The notes under the pieces are model-generated. The model did not search any database, was not told where the DNA came from, and saw only the letters and a list, made by a program, of their open reading frames with translations. Positions 11,750 through 24,400 of a stretch of 64,000 bases of DNA are shown one piece after another. Each line of letters starts with the position of its first letter. The first letter of the stretch is position 1. Origin of the DNA: Setaria digitata (lineage: Eukaryota > Nematoda > Chromadorea > Rhabditida > Setariidae); contig RCAB01000023.1 in NCBI GenBank assembly GCA_003640385.1, positions 124,001-188,000 on the forward strand. Reading direction: 5' to 3'. The translations under genes and the position numbers were made by a program.

Positions 11750-14700
11750 ATGCCAAGTTTTTTTGATTTGCTTGGGTTAGGCTCACAGACAGTGTCTCCG
11801 AAGAATGCGTCAGGGGTGCCCGCTGCTGCTCAAACACCAGGTAAACTGCAAAATTTGTATTGACGTAATCGGTGATTTCTAATTTTTCTTAGACATCACA
11901 AAGGCTGTTACCATTTATATTCATATAGCTTAATTTATATATTCAGAATTCGAAATCATTTGCTGGATATTAACATTTTCTATTTATTTTAAATATTTTA
12001 AGCCCATGATATGTATAAGTAATGTATACGGAAGGGTTGTGTAACTGAACAGATAAAGATTCAACTGAGATACTCAGAATTCAATTTGTTTCAGGTTCCG
12101 GTGAAAATGCATCAAAAGGCAACAATTCGCAGGTACAAACGCAGGTTCAGAAAGGATATTCGTTTGATTCATCAGCACTGGAGAGAGCAGCTGATGCTGC
12201 ACGACAGCTAGAAATGTCTCGAAATGCTAAGGAAGCATTTGAAATGGCACGATTGCAAGAAATCACGAAACAGAAAGAGTATGAGGCAGCCATTAAGGTA
12301 TATTTAAGAAGTAAATGCTTTTAAAATCTCACGAAGAAAATATTTATACGAAGTGTTAGGTTCTATATACTTCATAGATAAGGGTTAATCGTTACCTCCG
12401 CCGTATGCAAATGTCCGGATTCTTTGTATGATGGAACAAAATTTTTCGAATTTTAATATCTTAGGATTTCTATTTTCTAAATTATTTTATAAGCTCTTAT
12501 TTTAGCAATCAGAAGCGCAAATGCAAACACTTCGGACAGAGCAAATACGTGTTGCAGAAGAAGAAAGGCGTAAAACTTTGGTTGAGGAAACAAAACATGC
12601 ACGTGCTGTAAGTTTTGCCTTGAGATGTTATTTTGATATAATTCGGTTTTACTAAATCTGAAGCCATTATTCTTGAGAGAGCAGAGCATCAAGATCAGCT
12701 GGCTCGTAAAAGGCAGGAAGAGGAACTGGCAGTAAAAGCGCGAATGCAAGATGAAAGCTTAAAAAAGCAAGAAGAAAGTGTGCGAAAACAGGAAGCGATG
12801 AGGAAAGGTCTCTTCACTTCTAGTTTTTCTTATACAGCTTTGATAGATTAGTGTGGTCCAATAACTGATTTTATTAAAAGTCAGATGTTGTTAAATCTCT
12901 TCTATGTTGCCTTCCATTTCCTTCGTCATTGACTTTTAAAACGACCTCGTGCCGAATTTTTAAATTTCACATCAGATTTCAGCAAGACAAATCATTTTGC
13001 GAGTTGAATAAAGATGTGAAATTATGAACCTCCGACAAATAAATTTCTAGAAACATAATGTACAGAGGAAATTACTTTAGCAACTATCGAACATGAATTG
13101 GCCTTGAAACACAAATATGATCTAGAAAAGGTTGAAGCCGAAACTCATGCAAGAGCTAAAGCTGCACGCGAAAATCGTGATATTAATCTAGAACAATTAC
13201 GAGCAACCGAAGAAGAGCGGAGAAAAACAACTATTGAAAAAATTAAGTTAGTGTTTTAGGCATTAATCAATGTTAATAACACATTTTTACAGCTTTTTTT
13301 TAATGGTTGAAATGTTAAATTGTCAACCAGCATTGATATCTGCTACTGCTCGATGAACAGTGAAATAATTGAAAGTGTCGAGCTATCCTGTGACATTTAA
13401 TACGCTGTAACGTACTGAAATTTTAATGTTATGCATTTGCTAGTAACTTCATTATTGAGTTTTACAGGACTAGTGGGGCAGTTCTAGGAGCTGGATTGGA
13501 AGAATTTTTTAATGACCCGAAGAAAATCGTCTCAGCTGTCAGTTTTTTTGATTTTCTTATCTACTTTATTTTAGAGTCAGTACGAATGACAGTCATACAG
13601 TTTTCCACAGCGTGCATTTTATTGCATTATCTGTGATTCATTATTTAAACCCAAATTTTTTGTAGCCGCAGTTTTTTCATTTTAATTTCCGGAATGCAAT
13701 ATCTGTAAATTTCTTTATTCATTTTTTTTACAGGTTGGTGGTTTAACAGTTCTTGCTGTTGGTTTGTACAGTGCTAAAAGAGGTACTGCAGTTGTGGCTC
13801 GCCAAGTGGAATCACGATGGGGAAAACCCAGTTTGATTCGAGATACATCCCGTGTAACATTCTCAGAACTTCTGAGACACCCCATCAGGACTTTTAGAAC
13901 CATTTGTCGACCTCAAGGTGACCCACTGAAAGGAATTATTCTAAGTGTAAGTGCTTTCTCATACTTTTTGGGTCCCGATATTGGTAAATTTTATTTGGAA
14001 AATATGAAAAAGTTTTTTAGCCAGAATTAGAAGCACATTTACGAGATATCGCTATAACTACAAGAAACACAAAACGAAATCATGGCCTTTTTCGAAACGT
14101 GTTGTTTCATGGTCCACCTGGTACTGGTAAAACTCTTTTCGCCAAGGTGCATTTTTTCTTCATATTGTCATTGTTTTATTCGAAATTATATGAAATTTTT
14201 TTTTTTTTTTCGCTGATTATATGAAAAAAAATTTACTTGAGTTTTTTAAGTAAAACAATTTCTTATAGTATGATGCTGCATTTCAATGTCAAAATGGGAC
14301 TGACGATCTTTGGAAATTCTTATAAACTTCGGATTACGGTTCTATTGCTTACAGGTGTCGAATATTTGATTACTTCTACATATTTCATTTATTTCAGAGT
14401 TTAGCTCATCATTCGGGTTTAGATTATGCTGTAATGACTGGTGGTGATGTAGCTCCTTTAGGGCGTGATGGAGTTTCTGCAATGCACAAGGTTTTTGATT
14501 GGGCTGAACATACGAGAAAAGGGTAGATTTTTATGCTTTTTCTGAAGTATTTTTATGCTAGTGACTAATAGGAATGAAGAAATTTGGTACACTGAGGACT
14601 TTCGAATTTTTGAATTAGTTCTTAGATTCATCACTTTAATAGTCGTAGACCTGAAGTTTTTTGTCATGTTCATAAATTTTGCTCTTTCCACTTTTCTAGT

Positions 14701-16167
14701 TTGGTGCTGTTTATCGATGAAGCTGATGCCTTTCTGCGTAAGAGGGCAACTGAACAGATAAGTGAAAATATGCGCGCAACTTTAAATGCATTCCTGTTTA
14801 GAACTGGGGAGCAGTCTAGAAAGTAAGCTACCCATTGTACTTTGTAATTCATGCACTTCTAAGTGGCTTATTCTTCACTACTCCATATTTTACTGAGATT
14901 CATCCATTTTAAGATTCATGCTAGTCGTTGCTTCAAATCAACCGGAGCAGTTTGACTGGGCTGTGAATGATCGGCTAGACGAATTGGTTGAATTTAAACT
15001 GCCTGGTATGTCACAAATCTATCTAGTTTTTACTTAAGAATATAAAATATATATATAGGCTTGAATCCCTGATTTCTGATTTTGAACTGGGATGTATTTG
15101 GTGAAATGTTATTAGATTATTCTATTATCAGATCCAGTGTCAAGAATGTTGGTGAATGCCAGCATCATAAAGAAAGGGATGAGTTTGACGCAGAGTTTTA
15201 GAAGGATAAGAGGATTGAAAATAAGAAATTCATTCTCCATTTTTTTTATTGGTTCAAGAAAATTCCAGGTCCTATGGAACGGGAACGCATCATATTGCAG
15301 TATTTTGATAAATACATTGCTGGACCAGCTATATCAGGTTCCAAAAAGGCGCGTCTAAAGTTAGCAGATTTTGACTGGGTCAAAAAATGTGCTGATGTCG
15401 CACAGAAGACTGATGGAATGAGTGGCCGACAGCTGTCTAAGCTTGTTATCGGTTGGCAGGTAATTGTCCTGTATATGTCATTTTGATTGTTATACTAACT
15501 ATATTTCGATTGCGACAGGAGTATTCATAAAATCTTTGGTTTATGTTTATACAAACTCTTATTCCAGATTATATTTAATGGGAAGTTGGAATTAGACAGA
15601 ACCGCAAATTTTATTAATGTTAAGGAAATGAGATTGATTAACTGATCGCTAAAAAATTGCATGAAGTCCATATCATAAATCAGTACTGCCAGCGCAGATA
15701 TATATTTACAGACTAAAAACTTTAGGCAGCAGCATATGCTTCTGAAGACGGCGTACTTACGACCGAGATGATTGATCGCTGCACACATGAAATGGTGAAA
15801 CAACACAAGCAGAAGATTATGTGGCTCGATAAGGAACAATTATCCGTGAGGCAGTTTGGGCACACAGTGAGACTTCAGTTTTTTACTTAATAAATTTGTT
15901 ACATGATGTTGCCATTTAGTAAAGTATATTGTTAGGAATTCATTCTTAACGTCGTAAGTGTTAATTCTTGAGAAATTCGATTTCTGGAAGAAATGCTTGG
16001 AAAGAATCTATTTTCAAAAATGAGCTAAAGGTTGTTTCCATTTCCAAAGTTTTAAATGCCTTATATTAATCGTCACATCTATCAAGTTTTTTCGCACATT
16101 TCAGGTACCAAAGGAATTACAACTAAAACTTGATTCGAATTTGCCAAAGGAAAGAGCAGTGTCGTAG
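11750..16167 (+). CDS. atad-3: ATPase family AAA domain-containing protein 3 (mitochondrial inner membrane)
   Basis: Essential mitochondrial AAA+ ATPase spanning the inner membrane, linked to nucleoid organisation, cristae and lipid/ER contact. Fourteen exons: 11750-11840, 12095-12297, 12506-12607, 12678-12807, 13081-13246, 13468-13537, 13734-13946, 14021-14146, 14398-14522, 14700-14822, 14914-15005, 15269-15459, 15726-15866, 16105-16167. All phases close, giving 611 residues, a normal length. The N-terminal half is a charged coiled coil (about 35-235) starting with the conserved [17 protein letters not shown] membrane segment ([14 protein letters not shown]) begins near 255. The AAA core carries Walker A GPPGTGKT at 356-363 and Walker [12 protein letters not shown] near 410-419, then the [11 protein letters not shown] motif. 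The exon 4 acceptor (TTCTTGAG at 12677) is weak and was chosen because it restores the family sequence [12 protein letters not shown]. Confidence 0.96.
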
Positions 16168-17318
16168 AAGTTGATACTGTCTAGTAAATTAAAGCAGTTT
16201 TTGTGAAATGGTAGTTGTATCTTATCATTTTATGACATTTTGTTACTTGTTCAATTGTTATAAAGTTTGGTACAGTACTTTTTGTCTCCTCAACAGTATT
16301 TTAGATAAATGATGAAGTTTTTTGAAATGTCGAAAAAAATATTGGAAAGGATTCGAGTTGTGAAAATCAATACCTACATGCTAGAGTGTGGTTGTAAACA
16401 TATTCATCCAAGCATCATTAAACAAATTTTGAAAAGGAACGTTGTAGTAATTGATTAATCTGGTAATTTCACTGATGCTACAATGTTGGAGAAATAAATC
16501 AGACGGACAAATGGATAATACGTTTCCGATCGTGATGATTTGCACTTTTTTTCCGTAGTTAGATGTTGGATTTGATATACTTCTGGTCATTAGTAGGGGA
16601 TATCCAGAAATGGCAGACCGCTTGACCCTAAACAGCTTTGCAGTTCAAATTTTTGCTGCAACTGGATGCATTTCTCTCATTTATGCAATATTTGTAAAAT
16701 TGAAGATTGCCTGAAATTCGCCGAATTCCAGTTTAATCATTTTGCTGTATTCATAAATCATTTCCTCTGATTTATATGAATGGATTTTAAACCGTCCTGT
16801 CACGCGTCTAAGCAGGATATAAACTTTAGTCGAAAGACATAAGTTGGGGTTTAGTGAAAGCTAATCGAAGTAGCCCTAATTAACATAGTACATGAGTTAA
16901 TATCACCTAAGCGTAGGTTTTTGGCAACTGATCACTATTGTCAAGCCATTGGAAAGCTCAGCTCTCTAGAATTAGCAAATAGAATTGCGAATAATACTGA
17001 ATTTCGGATATGGTGGATTAACACTAGTGATATTGAGGAGTTGGAACTAAGGAAAAAAGACGGCCCTTTCACGAGTAGTGTCAGTTCGCTATAGACTGAA
17101 CTTTCAGCTTGCCCGTCAAGAATATTATGCTTGAACTGTTCTTGTCATCATCTAACGTGCACATGATCAGTCGGATAGCTGTGTCCCTAGCTAACTAATA
17201 CTCCTCTATGTTAGTGCACCCCCGTTTTCAATTCAAATCTCATTTATATGCGTGTCTGGAAGTGTCTGCTGAAAGCGTAAATGCTCTCCCTGACGGTGGT
17301 AAACAACCGAGCAATATT

Positions 17319-17409
17319 GGATGGCACCACTAGTAACAACAACAACAACAACAACAGTTACAATAACGACTTGTCTTTCCTTTTAGGATGGCACCACTAG
17401 TAACAACAA
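17319..17409 (+). repeat. Direct repeat (24 bp, 67-bp period) flanking an (AAC)n run
   Basis: GGATGGCACCACTAGTAACA followed by ACAA occurs at 17319-17342 and again, identical, at 17386-17409. An (AAC)n microsatellite runs directly on from the first copy (about 17334-17356). The second copy is preceded by CTTTCCTTTTAG, which looks like a splice acceptor. Confidence 0.85.
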
Positions 17410-19529
17410 ACTTGGTTCTCAACCGTAGACAGTGATCAGTTTGTACCACCATCACATTATTGAGATGTAGCGTTTCCCACTTTTTGTCCGTTTTCGGTCT
17501 AAGTGAATGTATCTTTATCAGTCTCTCAACTCTAATAGTTATCAGTTCAGCAGTCTGACACTTCTTCCCTCTTCTTTGTTGTTCTGGTCAATAAATAATA
17601 TACTTATTGTCCCTACTAAAATATACATGATGCTTGAACTTAAATTTTTTCCTTGAATTTGTAAATTACTTTTGTCTTCTTCAATTATGTAAGGAATTTT
17701 AGATTCATAGTTTGGAGCTTCGTTAGATTCATTAGAATTTTTTGATGATTTGCAAGACTTCCACTCGGTAATTGAAATTCATTTCACTGTAAATGGCTTT
17801 TGAAACAGATTTTTTCAGTTGCTTCCAGAATGCTATCTTTCCGTTTACCTGTTAAGATTTGTCATATGTTTCCCATCTTAAAAATTGCAAACTTGACAAA
17901 GCCCCTGTCAGTTCTTTAAATAAAATGAATGATTGCTGTTTTCAATATCATCTCGGGTTGTTGTTATTTCATGGACAGGAAAACAAGCCAGCACAACGTG
18001 GTACCCGCAAACAACAATGTAAGAAGATAAAACCGGTCGACTTTCCGATTACTGCCACTTAAAAATATCAGAAGACTTAGATGTTACGTAGATTTCCTTT
18101 ATTTTTGTGTTCATCTTTGTGCTAAACACAAAAAAGGATAGCATTACGGAACTGGAAGCACTGATCGGATTTGCTTGGAAAATGGGCAATGAATCAAACG
18201 GACAAATGTATGGACGAGCATTGAAAAAGTGCAAATGTAGTAGTGACCATCGATAATTTTTCGGGTATTTATTGAGAAAACTCGCAAAATTAGTCCGTCC
18301 AGATCACTGAATTGTAAAGTGAACTGCCTCACTCACTGCACAAACGTTTTAAACTCACTACGTATAGTTAGAAGGAAGTATGCTTGCTTAATGCTATTTG
18401 CAGTTTCAACGTGGACTGGGCATAACTCATTCTCATCCAACAAAGACTTTGTTGACAGATAATTTGCTTCTTTTTTTAAACACTAACAGTTGAATAGTTA
18501 TGTTTCCATTTGATGATCTCAAGTGATGCAAAAAAATTCTGTTCGAGGCACTTACAGTTCTAATACGACCCATTTGGGTGTGTTCCTTAGCTCATTTAAT
18601 TAGCTTCCTTTTAATTAATAAAATACCGAAACTTCAACCAATATCGTATTCTCATGATTGCGTGAAACTAACTAATGTGATTTCATAGCTGTCACTTTGA
18701 AACCTGCTTAAGAAGAACCGAAAAAGAAATCGTTTAAAACAATTTGTTCAGGCCGAGATAAATATTTCTCAGATTGACTAAATGGACATGAATTATTGTA
18801 TTGAATGCATGTTACTTACTATAATATATATAAATAGACAATTCTCCAAATGAGATTAGCCTAAAATTTGTCATGAGAAGGAGCATAAAAAGGTTTCCAG
18901 AAAGAGGAACAGTAACTCCTTTTCTCAAATTGATTACAGTTTTCAAAAATTTACTAACGCTGAAAATGGAACAGAAAAGAGTTGGTTGGTTGAAGTTGAG
19001 CAATCTGATAACCATTTTATCAACTTATTGAGTAACCAAAAAGAAAGAGATGTGGAAGATATGAAGAAGCGATAAATTTGGGGTAAAAGATTAATGGGAC
19101 AAGCTGCTTAGAGTGAAAACAGCTTAGATCGACAAACCAAACAACAATGCCATATAACCATTCAGCATACAACACAACAAACTGCTCTTTGAAATTATTT
19201 TTCCACTCAAAAAGTGAAACTAATGTTGCGGCCAGTGGCAATAAGGACAAGGATGGGGGAAGAACTATTCTGTTTACCCGAGACTGACGACAGGTCGATT
19301 CCTGGTGGCTAAGATGTGCGGGAACAACGTGCACCAACTCACCTGTTGATTTTCTCCTCACTGCTGATGACTAGGACAGTGTACCCCAGTGCTTCGGTGG
19401 CTACCAACTTCCGTTTTGAAAAATCCGTCAATTTTGAAATGTTTTAACATGATCGAGAAAGTGGACGTAAATGGAGGACCCGTCGTACAACTTCTATTTT
19501 AAATTTCTGTTCTCGTTGGAGACTGATTG

Positions 19530-20230
19530 TGGAGAGATGTGGTGTGTCGGGATGAAGCCCCGCGTGGAATCCAGGGAGAGGAACGGAGGGCACGACGGTG
19601 AAGGGGTGGAGAGCTGAAACCGGGACGTGGTGCCAGGCTGAAACAGCTTCGTACAGCCAGCCACCCAAACAGATACAGGACAAGACATGCGAACACTGAC
19701 ACGGAAGGACCGATGCTTCCCCCAGCAGTCGGTGCCATCGGAGGTGACAAGGGGAGACATGTAGACGAGTGCTTAGAGGGCGGTGGCTGAACTAAATTGA
19801 ACTGAACCGAACCAGGGCGAGCTTCCTTGTCGTGCTAGGTACTCCCAGCCTGTCATCTCCTTGCACTCACCCTCCGCGATTCACACTCATAAACCAAACC
19901 AGCCACCAAACGACCAACCGACCGTCCAACCACCGAGCAACCGACTGAGCAACGGACCGAGCGACCGGTCAGCGACCGTTAGGCTGGTGCCACTGGCACT
20001 AACGGTGGACGTCACGCCGAGAGGGTGCTGCAGTTCATTTTCATTCCTGGCCTTCCCGGATCCGGCCCGGTGCTCCCCAAATACTCAGTGCACCACTGAT
20101 GTTGCCACCAAATTCCTTCTCTTCCGTATTTGGCGTATTCCTTCGGGAACTTTGATCATTCGATGTGGACACCAAACTCTCAACACAACTACTACGCGGC
20201 CACGAAACTCCTTGGCAGTTACCTTTTCGA
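19530..20230. other. GC-rich island in AT-rich DNA
   Basis: By eye the base composition changes sharply here: G+C is clearly higher than in flanking DNA and CpG is frequent. Bases 19911-19980 consist of a degenerate repeat of ACCGA/GCAACCGA units. Long ORFs are open on both strands (19444-19760 -, 19861-20250 +), but high GC lowers stop-codon frequency and no family motif or splice pattern supports them. It may be a promoter or CpG-like region for lin-42. Confidence 0.5.
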
Positions 20231-21472
20231 TCTTTCAGCGTCTGTTTTAACTTCTTCCGATTAAATCGTTTTGTTCACTATTCCGTTCTTAACTCTACAA
20301 TAAATATTTGAGAAATCTACCAGCCACAGTCTCTTCAGCTGATCTTCCGGCCTTCAGGAACAATGCATAAACATATAGTATGATCGATCCGTTCACTTCC
20401 ATTTATTACACTCAAAGACAGCAGCAGTCTTAGGAGTTGTTTGTGCCGAGCTGATGAAAAGATTAATTTTCAAATAAATAAAATAAATCTTCCATTTCAT
20501 GAGTCAGAAATTATTCTTCTTATTAAGCAGGGCTCCACAAGCAACTGAAGATTGCTACATAAAACTGGCGGAACGTCTGAAGGAATTCTTACAATTACTT
20601 TCTTGGCCAACAGTAGTCTCACTAGCTTAAACTTTTATGCTCAAGCATTTACTGATCTAATCACTAATCACTATCACTAGATGTACTGTTCTTCCTCCTA
20701 CTCTTTCATTAATTGAATGTTATTATTCCGAAATATGCACAGTAATGCGTAACGGTATTTTAAATTATTTTCATAATATGCACCTGAAAGAGACTGAAAT
20801 TCGGTACCAATAAGCACTTTCTTCAGTTTATTGGTTCTCAAATTTCTTTGGAAATGACTGTAAACTGAGAAAAAAAAATTTGCAAAAATATGATAGATAA
20901 CTATTAGACTGCTATCCTTAATATCATCCTTTACTTAGGACTCTTTTTCATAATGTTTCACGGTTTAATTCGTGATGGAAAGATGAGGAGGGCGAAGAAC
21001 AAGATTCTAGTTAAAACTATAGGAAGAATACTAGTACAAACACTATGAATCGAGAGTTTTCGCTTTCTGGATTTTCCTCAAAACCTGCATTTCCGGTTGC
21101 TTCATTGGATTCTTATTCATTCTCCACATCTTTTTTTTAAATTTATCCAGTAAATAGTCAAACAGTGATCGCCCACTTGACTTAATCTATCAAATTTGAA
21201 CACAATTCTATCCAATTTATTTTGTTGATCTATTTATTTTATGAAATTAAACAACTGAGTAAGTGAATTAGTAGCTAATTTGCAGGAGTTCACTGTTGTT
21301 GCTACATTCTGCCTGAAGAAGCTTCGTTGTATATTTGTAGTTGCTTTCAATGATCCCCTTAATAAATTAGCAGGACTAATAACAGTACTGAGGAGCAAAC
21401 CGCTGAACTTATCCAACTCTTCATATATTTTGATGTTTTATTGACCGAGAAGCTTTGTTTTCTGAATCCTTT

Positions 21473-24400
21473 ATGCTACACCAACACCAACTTGCTCACG
21501 CATCAACAAACCAGTCATCGCTGCAGTCTTCTAAATCAGTTCGAAGGAAGCGTTTACAGGTAGTACTTTTTACTTCGATTTCCGAAATTTCAAATCTGAC
21601 TTCATAGTACAGATTTGAAGTCTAGATTTGAATTTACGCCATGATTACAGTTTTGAAATAGCTGCAATGCTTAGTTATGAAAATTTTATTGAAATTTATT
21701 TCAAAAAGAAAATTTAAATTTGATTTTCTCGAGGCGTTGGCATTTCACTATTTTTTTAACATGTTCCTTCCGTCTTACAATTTAAAGATGTGTATACTCT
21801 CTCGTTCTCTCTTAAATAGATATGATTTTGTCTTGAAAGTAACTCTCATTAGTATTTTCCAAATGCTTGAAAACTTTCGTGAATAGTGACGAGAATGCAA
21901 CGTGGAATGAAGTAAAGATAGCCCTCTATCCTTCGTATTTTATTTTACAATTTTAAAAAATTCATTTTTGTCAAAGAGTTTTATGCATATTTAAAGAAAA
22001 GTTTCAAAGTTCTTGCATTTTTGCATAAGAGGTCAAAAGTACAACTAAAGTGATAAAAAAAGCGGTTCATTGACCTTGGCGAAATGTTACTGTGAAATGA
22101 AGAATTAAATAAATGCAGCCCCCTAAAATAACTCATTCAATTTTTATGTTCTCAAAGTAGCACTAAGGTCTAAGCTTACTTAATTAATTAGCATGTTTTA
22201 AGCATGATAATTATTGATGCTGCAAATGATTACTTGCAGACAACTTTTCATGCTGTATTTTTCATATTTTTATTCGTTTTAAATCTAAACTGCTGATTCC
22301 TTTTACTTCTTTCTCGAATGGAATTACATATTGACAGGCTGTTGTTAAAGCTTAATGTTGGACTAAGTCTCCTTCATCAACACCTTTATTAACTCCCATT
22401 CATCAGATCTTACAAAGTTTATGTTTCCTGCAGTGTAATACCAATAACAGCCCATCTTTTCCTATATTCTGCTCTAAACGGTGAATGAAACAACGACAAC
22501 AATTATTTCAGTGGAACTTTTTTCCTTCTCTTATAGTTCAAACTTATCAGTTGCACTTAACATCGTTAATGTGGCTTTCTAAGCTTGGGAAAGTTGCATT
22601 CTGATTTCTTCATTAATGATCATTTCTTTATTTTTTCAGCACTACATTCGTCAAATTAAGCGTCTCGTTGCGGAACGGCTACCACCAGTGGATCCGGAAA
22701 AGAAACTGGGAACTATTGATGCACTGAACAAAGCCGTTGAACTGGTATCTTTTTTATCCGATCCTTTACTTGTTGATTCTACAGTATTACACTTATCCTA
22801 TTCAGTTCTACTTTATTCTCAAATACTTGTTCACTATATGAACAGGTCAACTTTGCAACTTAAAATCACCCTTCCGGTTTTCATCTCGTGCTTATCTCTT
22901 TGTAAAATAAATTCTTTCTTCATGGGAAATTTAATTTTGTGCAGGATATTGTCGTAGAGATAAGTAATTTTCAAAAACGTTTAAATCCTAAATAATATAA
23001 TTGGTCTAATTTTTCCTAACCTTCCATTTCTTGTTCATTTCTCATTTTGATCTGTAAAGCTGACAGTTGTTACTCAGAATCACTTTCTCTTGGTAGACAA
23101 CAAGAATCCTTTTTGCATACTCTTTGAAACATTTTTTTTATGTTGATGTACACTATAGTTTAGATCCGACGCTCCCTTCCTTAATATCAGTAAGTTAAAC
23201 CTTTAAAATGATAAGTAGTACTCAATTGTTCGCTGGCATTGGATTACTGTTTTACTGCTATAAGCATTCCATAAAATATAATTATCATCCAGGCTTATCG
23301 ATATAGATGCTTCCACTAATTAAAATTTATGAATTTAAACTATTCAAAATATATTTTGTAAAACATTAGCTTTTCTTTCAGCTGCGATCAACACCAGTAT
23401 ATGGTGAAGTCAATAATCCAAGTCTTAGTCCACCCCATTCTTGGCCTGACTCACCACTTGATAGCATAACGCATATCAGCGATGATAGTTGGACTCCGAA
23501 TGTTGATTTTGCTAGGCGACATATTTTCTCTGCAAACATAACTCTGCCCGATGGTCGAATTACTGACTTCCAGAAGGTGACTTCGAAGGAGATCAATGGT
23601 GTTGACGTCTGTTTTTCGAATATATTCTTACAAAATTTCTAAATCTAATGGGAACTTGATATTTTGTAGCTGTGTTACTTCCTTTAATCAAAGCCTCACA
23701 TTCTTGGTGAATCAGAAGAACCCCTCCATCCAACGACCCTGTTGTCATTTCTTCCGGACTGATAAAATATTTACCAACATTTTTTTTAACATCTATTCTT
23801 TTGATAATGAAAAATATAAAGTTTGGTCAATAAACTTTTGTATTTTTAACCTTTATTTAGATTAGTTGAATGAATTCCAAATTTAGAGCTTCCGATCTGA
23901 TGCGTCCTTTCTCGATTTGGTAGGGCCTTACGGACGACAAGCGCTGCTTGCTGGTGCATACAATGATTCTGTCGAGAAGAAAAAAATTGTGACACGTCTC
24001 GTCGGCGGGTATGAATTGTTCCTGTTTCGTTTTGTTTCTTCCAAAATTGCGTTCTTGTTGACAAAGCATTTCCGGCCACTAATTGCACTCACTTAAGCAG
24101 TCTAGATTTTGACATTCATTCCAAACTTCCTTAAGGTTGATAAGAATCATTGTAGCACTTCTGTGTCGGTAATAGTATTTGCACTTTTTTAAACTTCTGA
24201 AATAACTAACTGCTTGAATTTTTATTAACCTTGAAAGCTTTACCGATTAAAGAATAGAAGTAATGGAACTATTGGTAATATTCTCATAATAGTTATAGTA
24301 ATTGGTACTGTTAATGATAACTAATATTAATACAACAGCATCGCTACTGTTCAAGTCTGGTTGATCAAAACCTTGAAAATTTTTCAAAGATTGAGGTCAG

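Larger units (their letters stand above)
16168..21472. other. Intergenic region upstream of lin-42
   Basis: About 5.3 kb without a gene I can support. It contains the ATAD3 3' flank, a short duplicated segment around 17319-17409, a small ORF at 16610, a possible orphan terminal exon near 17981-18063, and a GC-richer stretch at about 19250-20230 with a degenerate ACCGA-like repeat. Non-coding first exons of lin-42 may lie here. Confidence 0.5.

Noticed and set aside
19444..19760. Three overlapping minus-strand ORFs of 79-88 codons
   Set aside because: They overlap one another in different frames in GC-rich DNA with few stops. There is no family motif or splice structure.
19861..20250. 129-codon plus ORF rich in Pro/Asn/Ser
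   Set aside because: Translation of the ACCGA-like repeat; low complexity with no supported homology.
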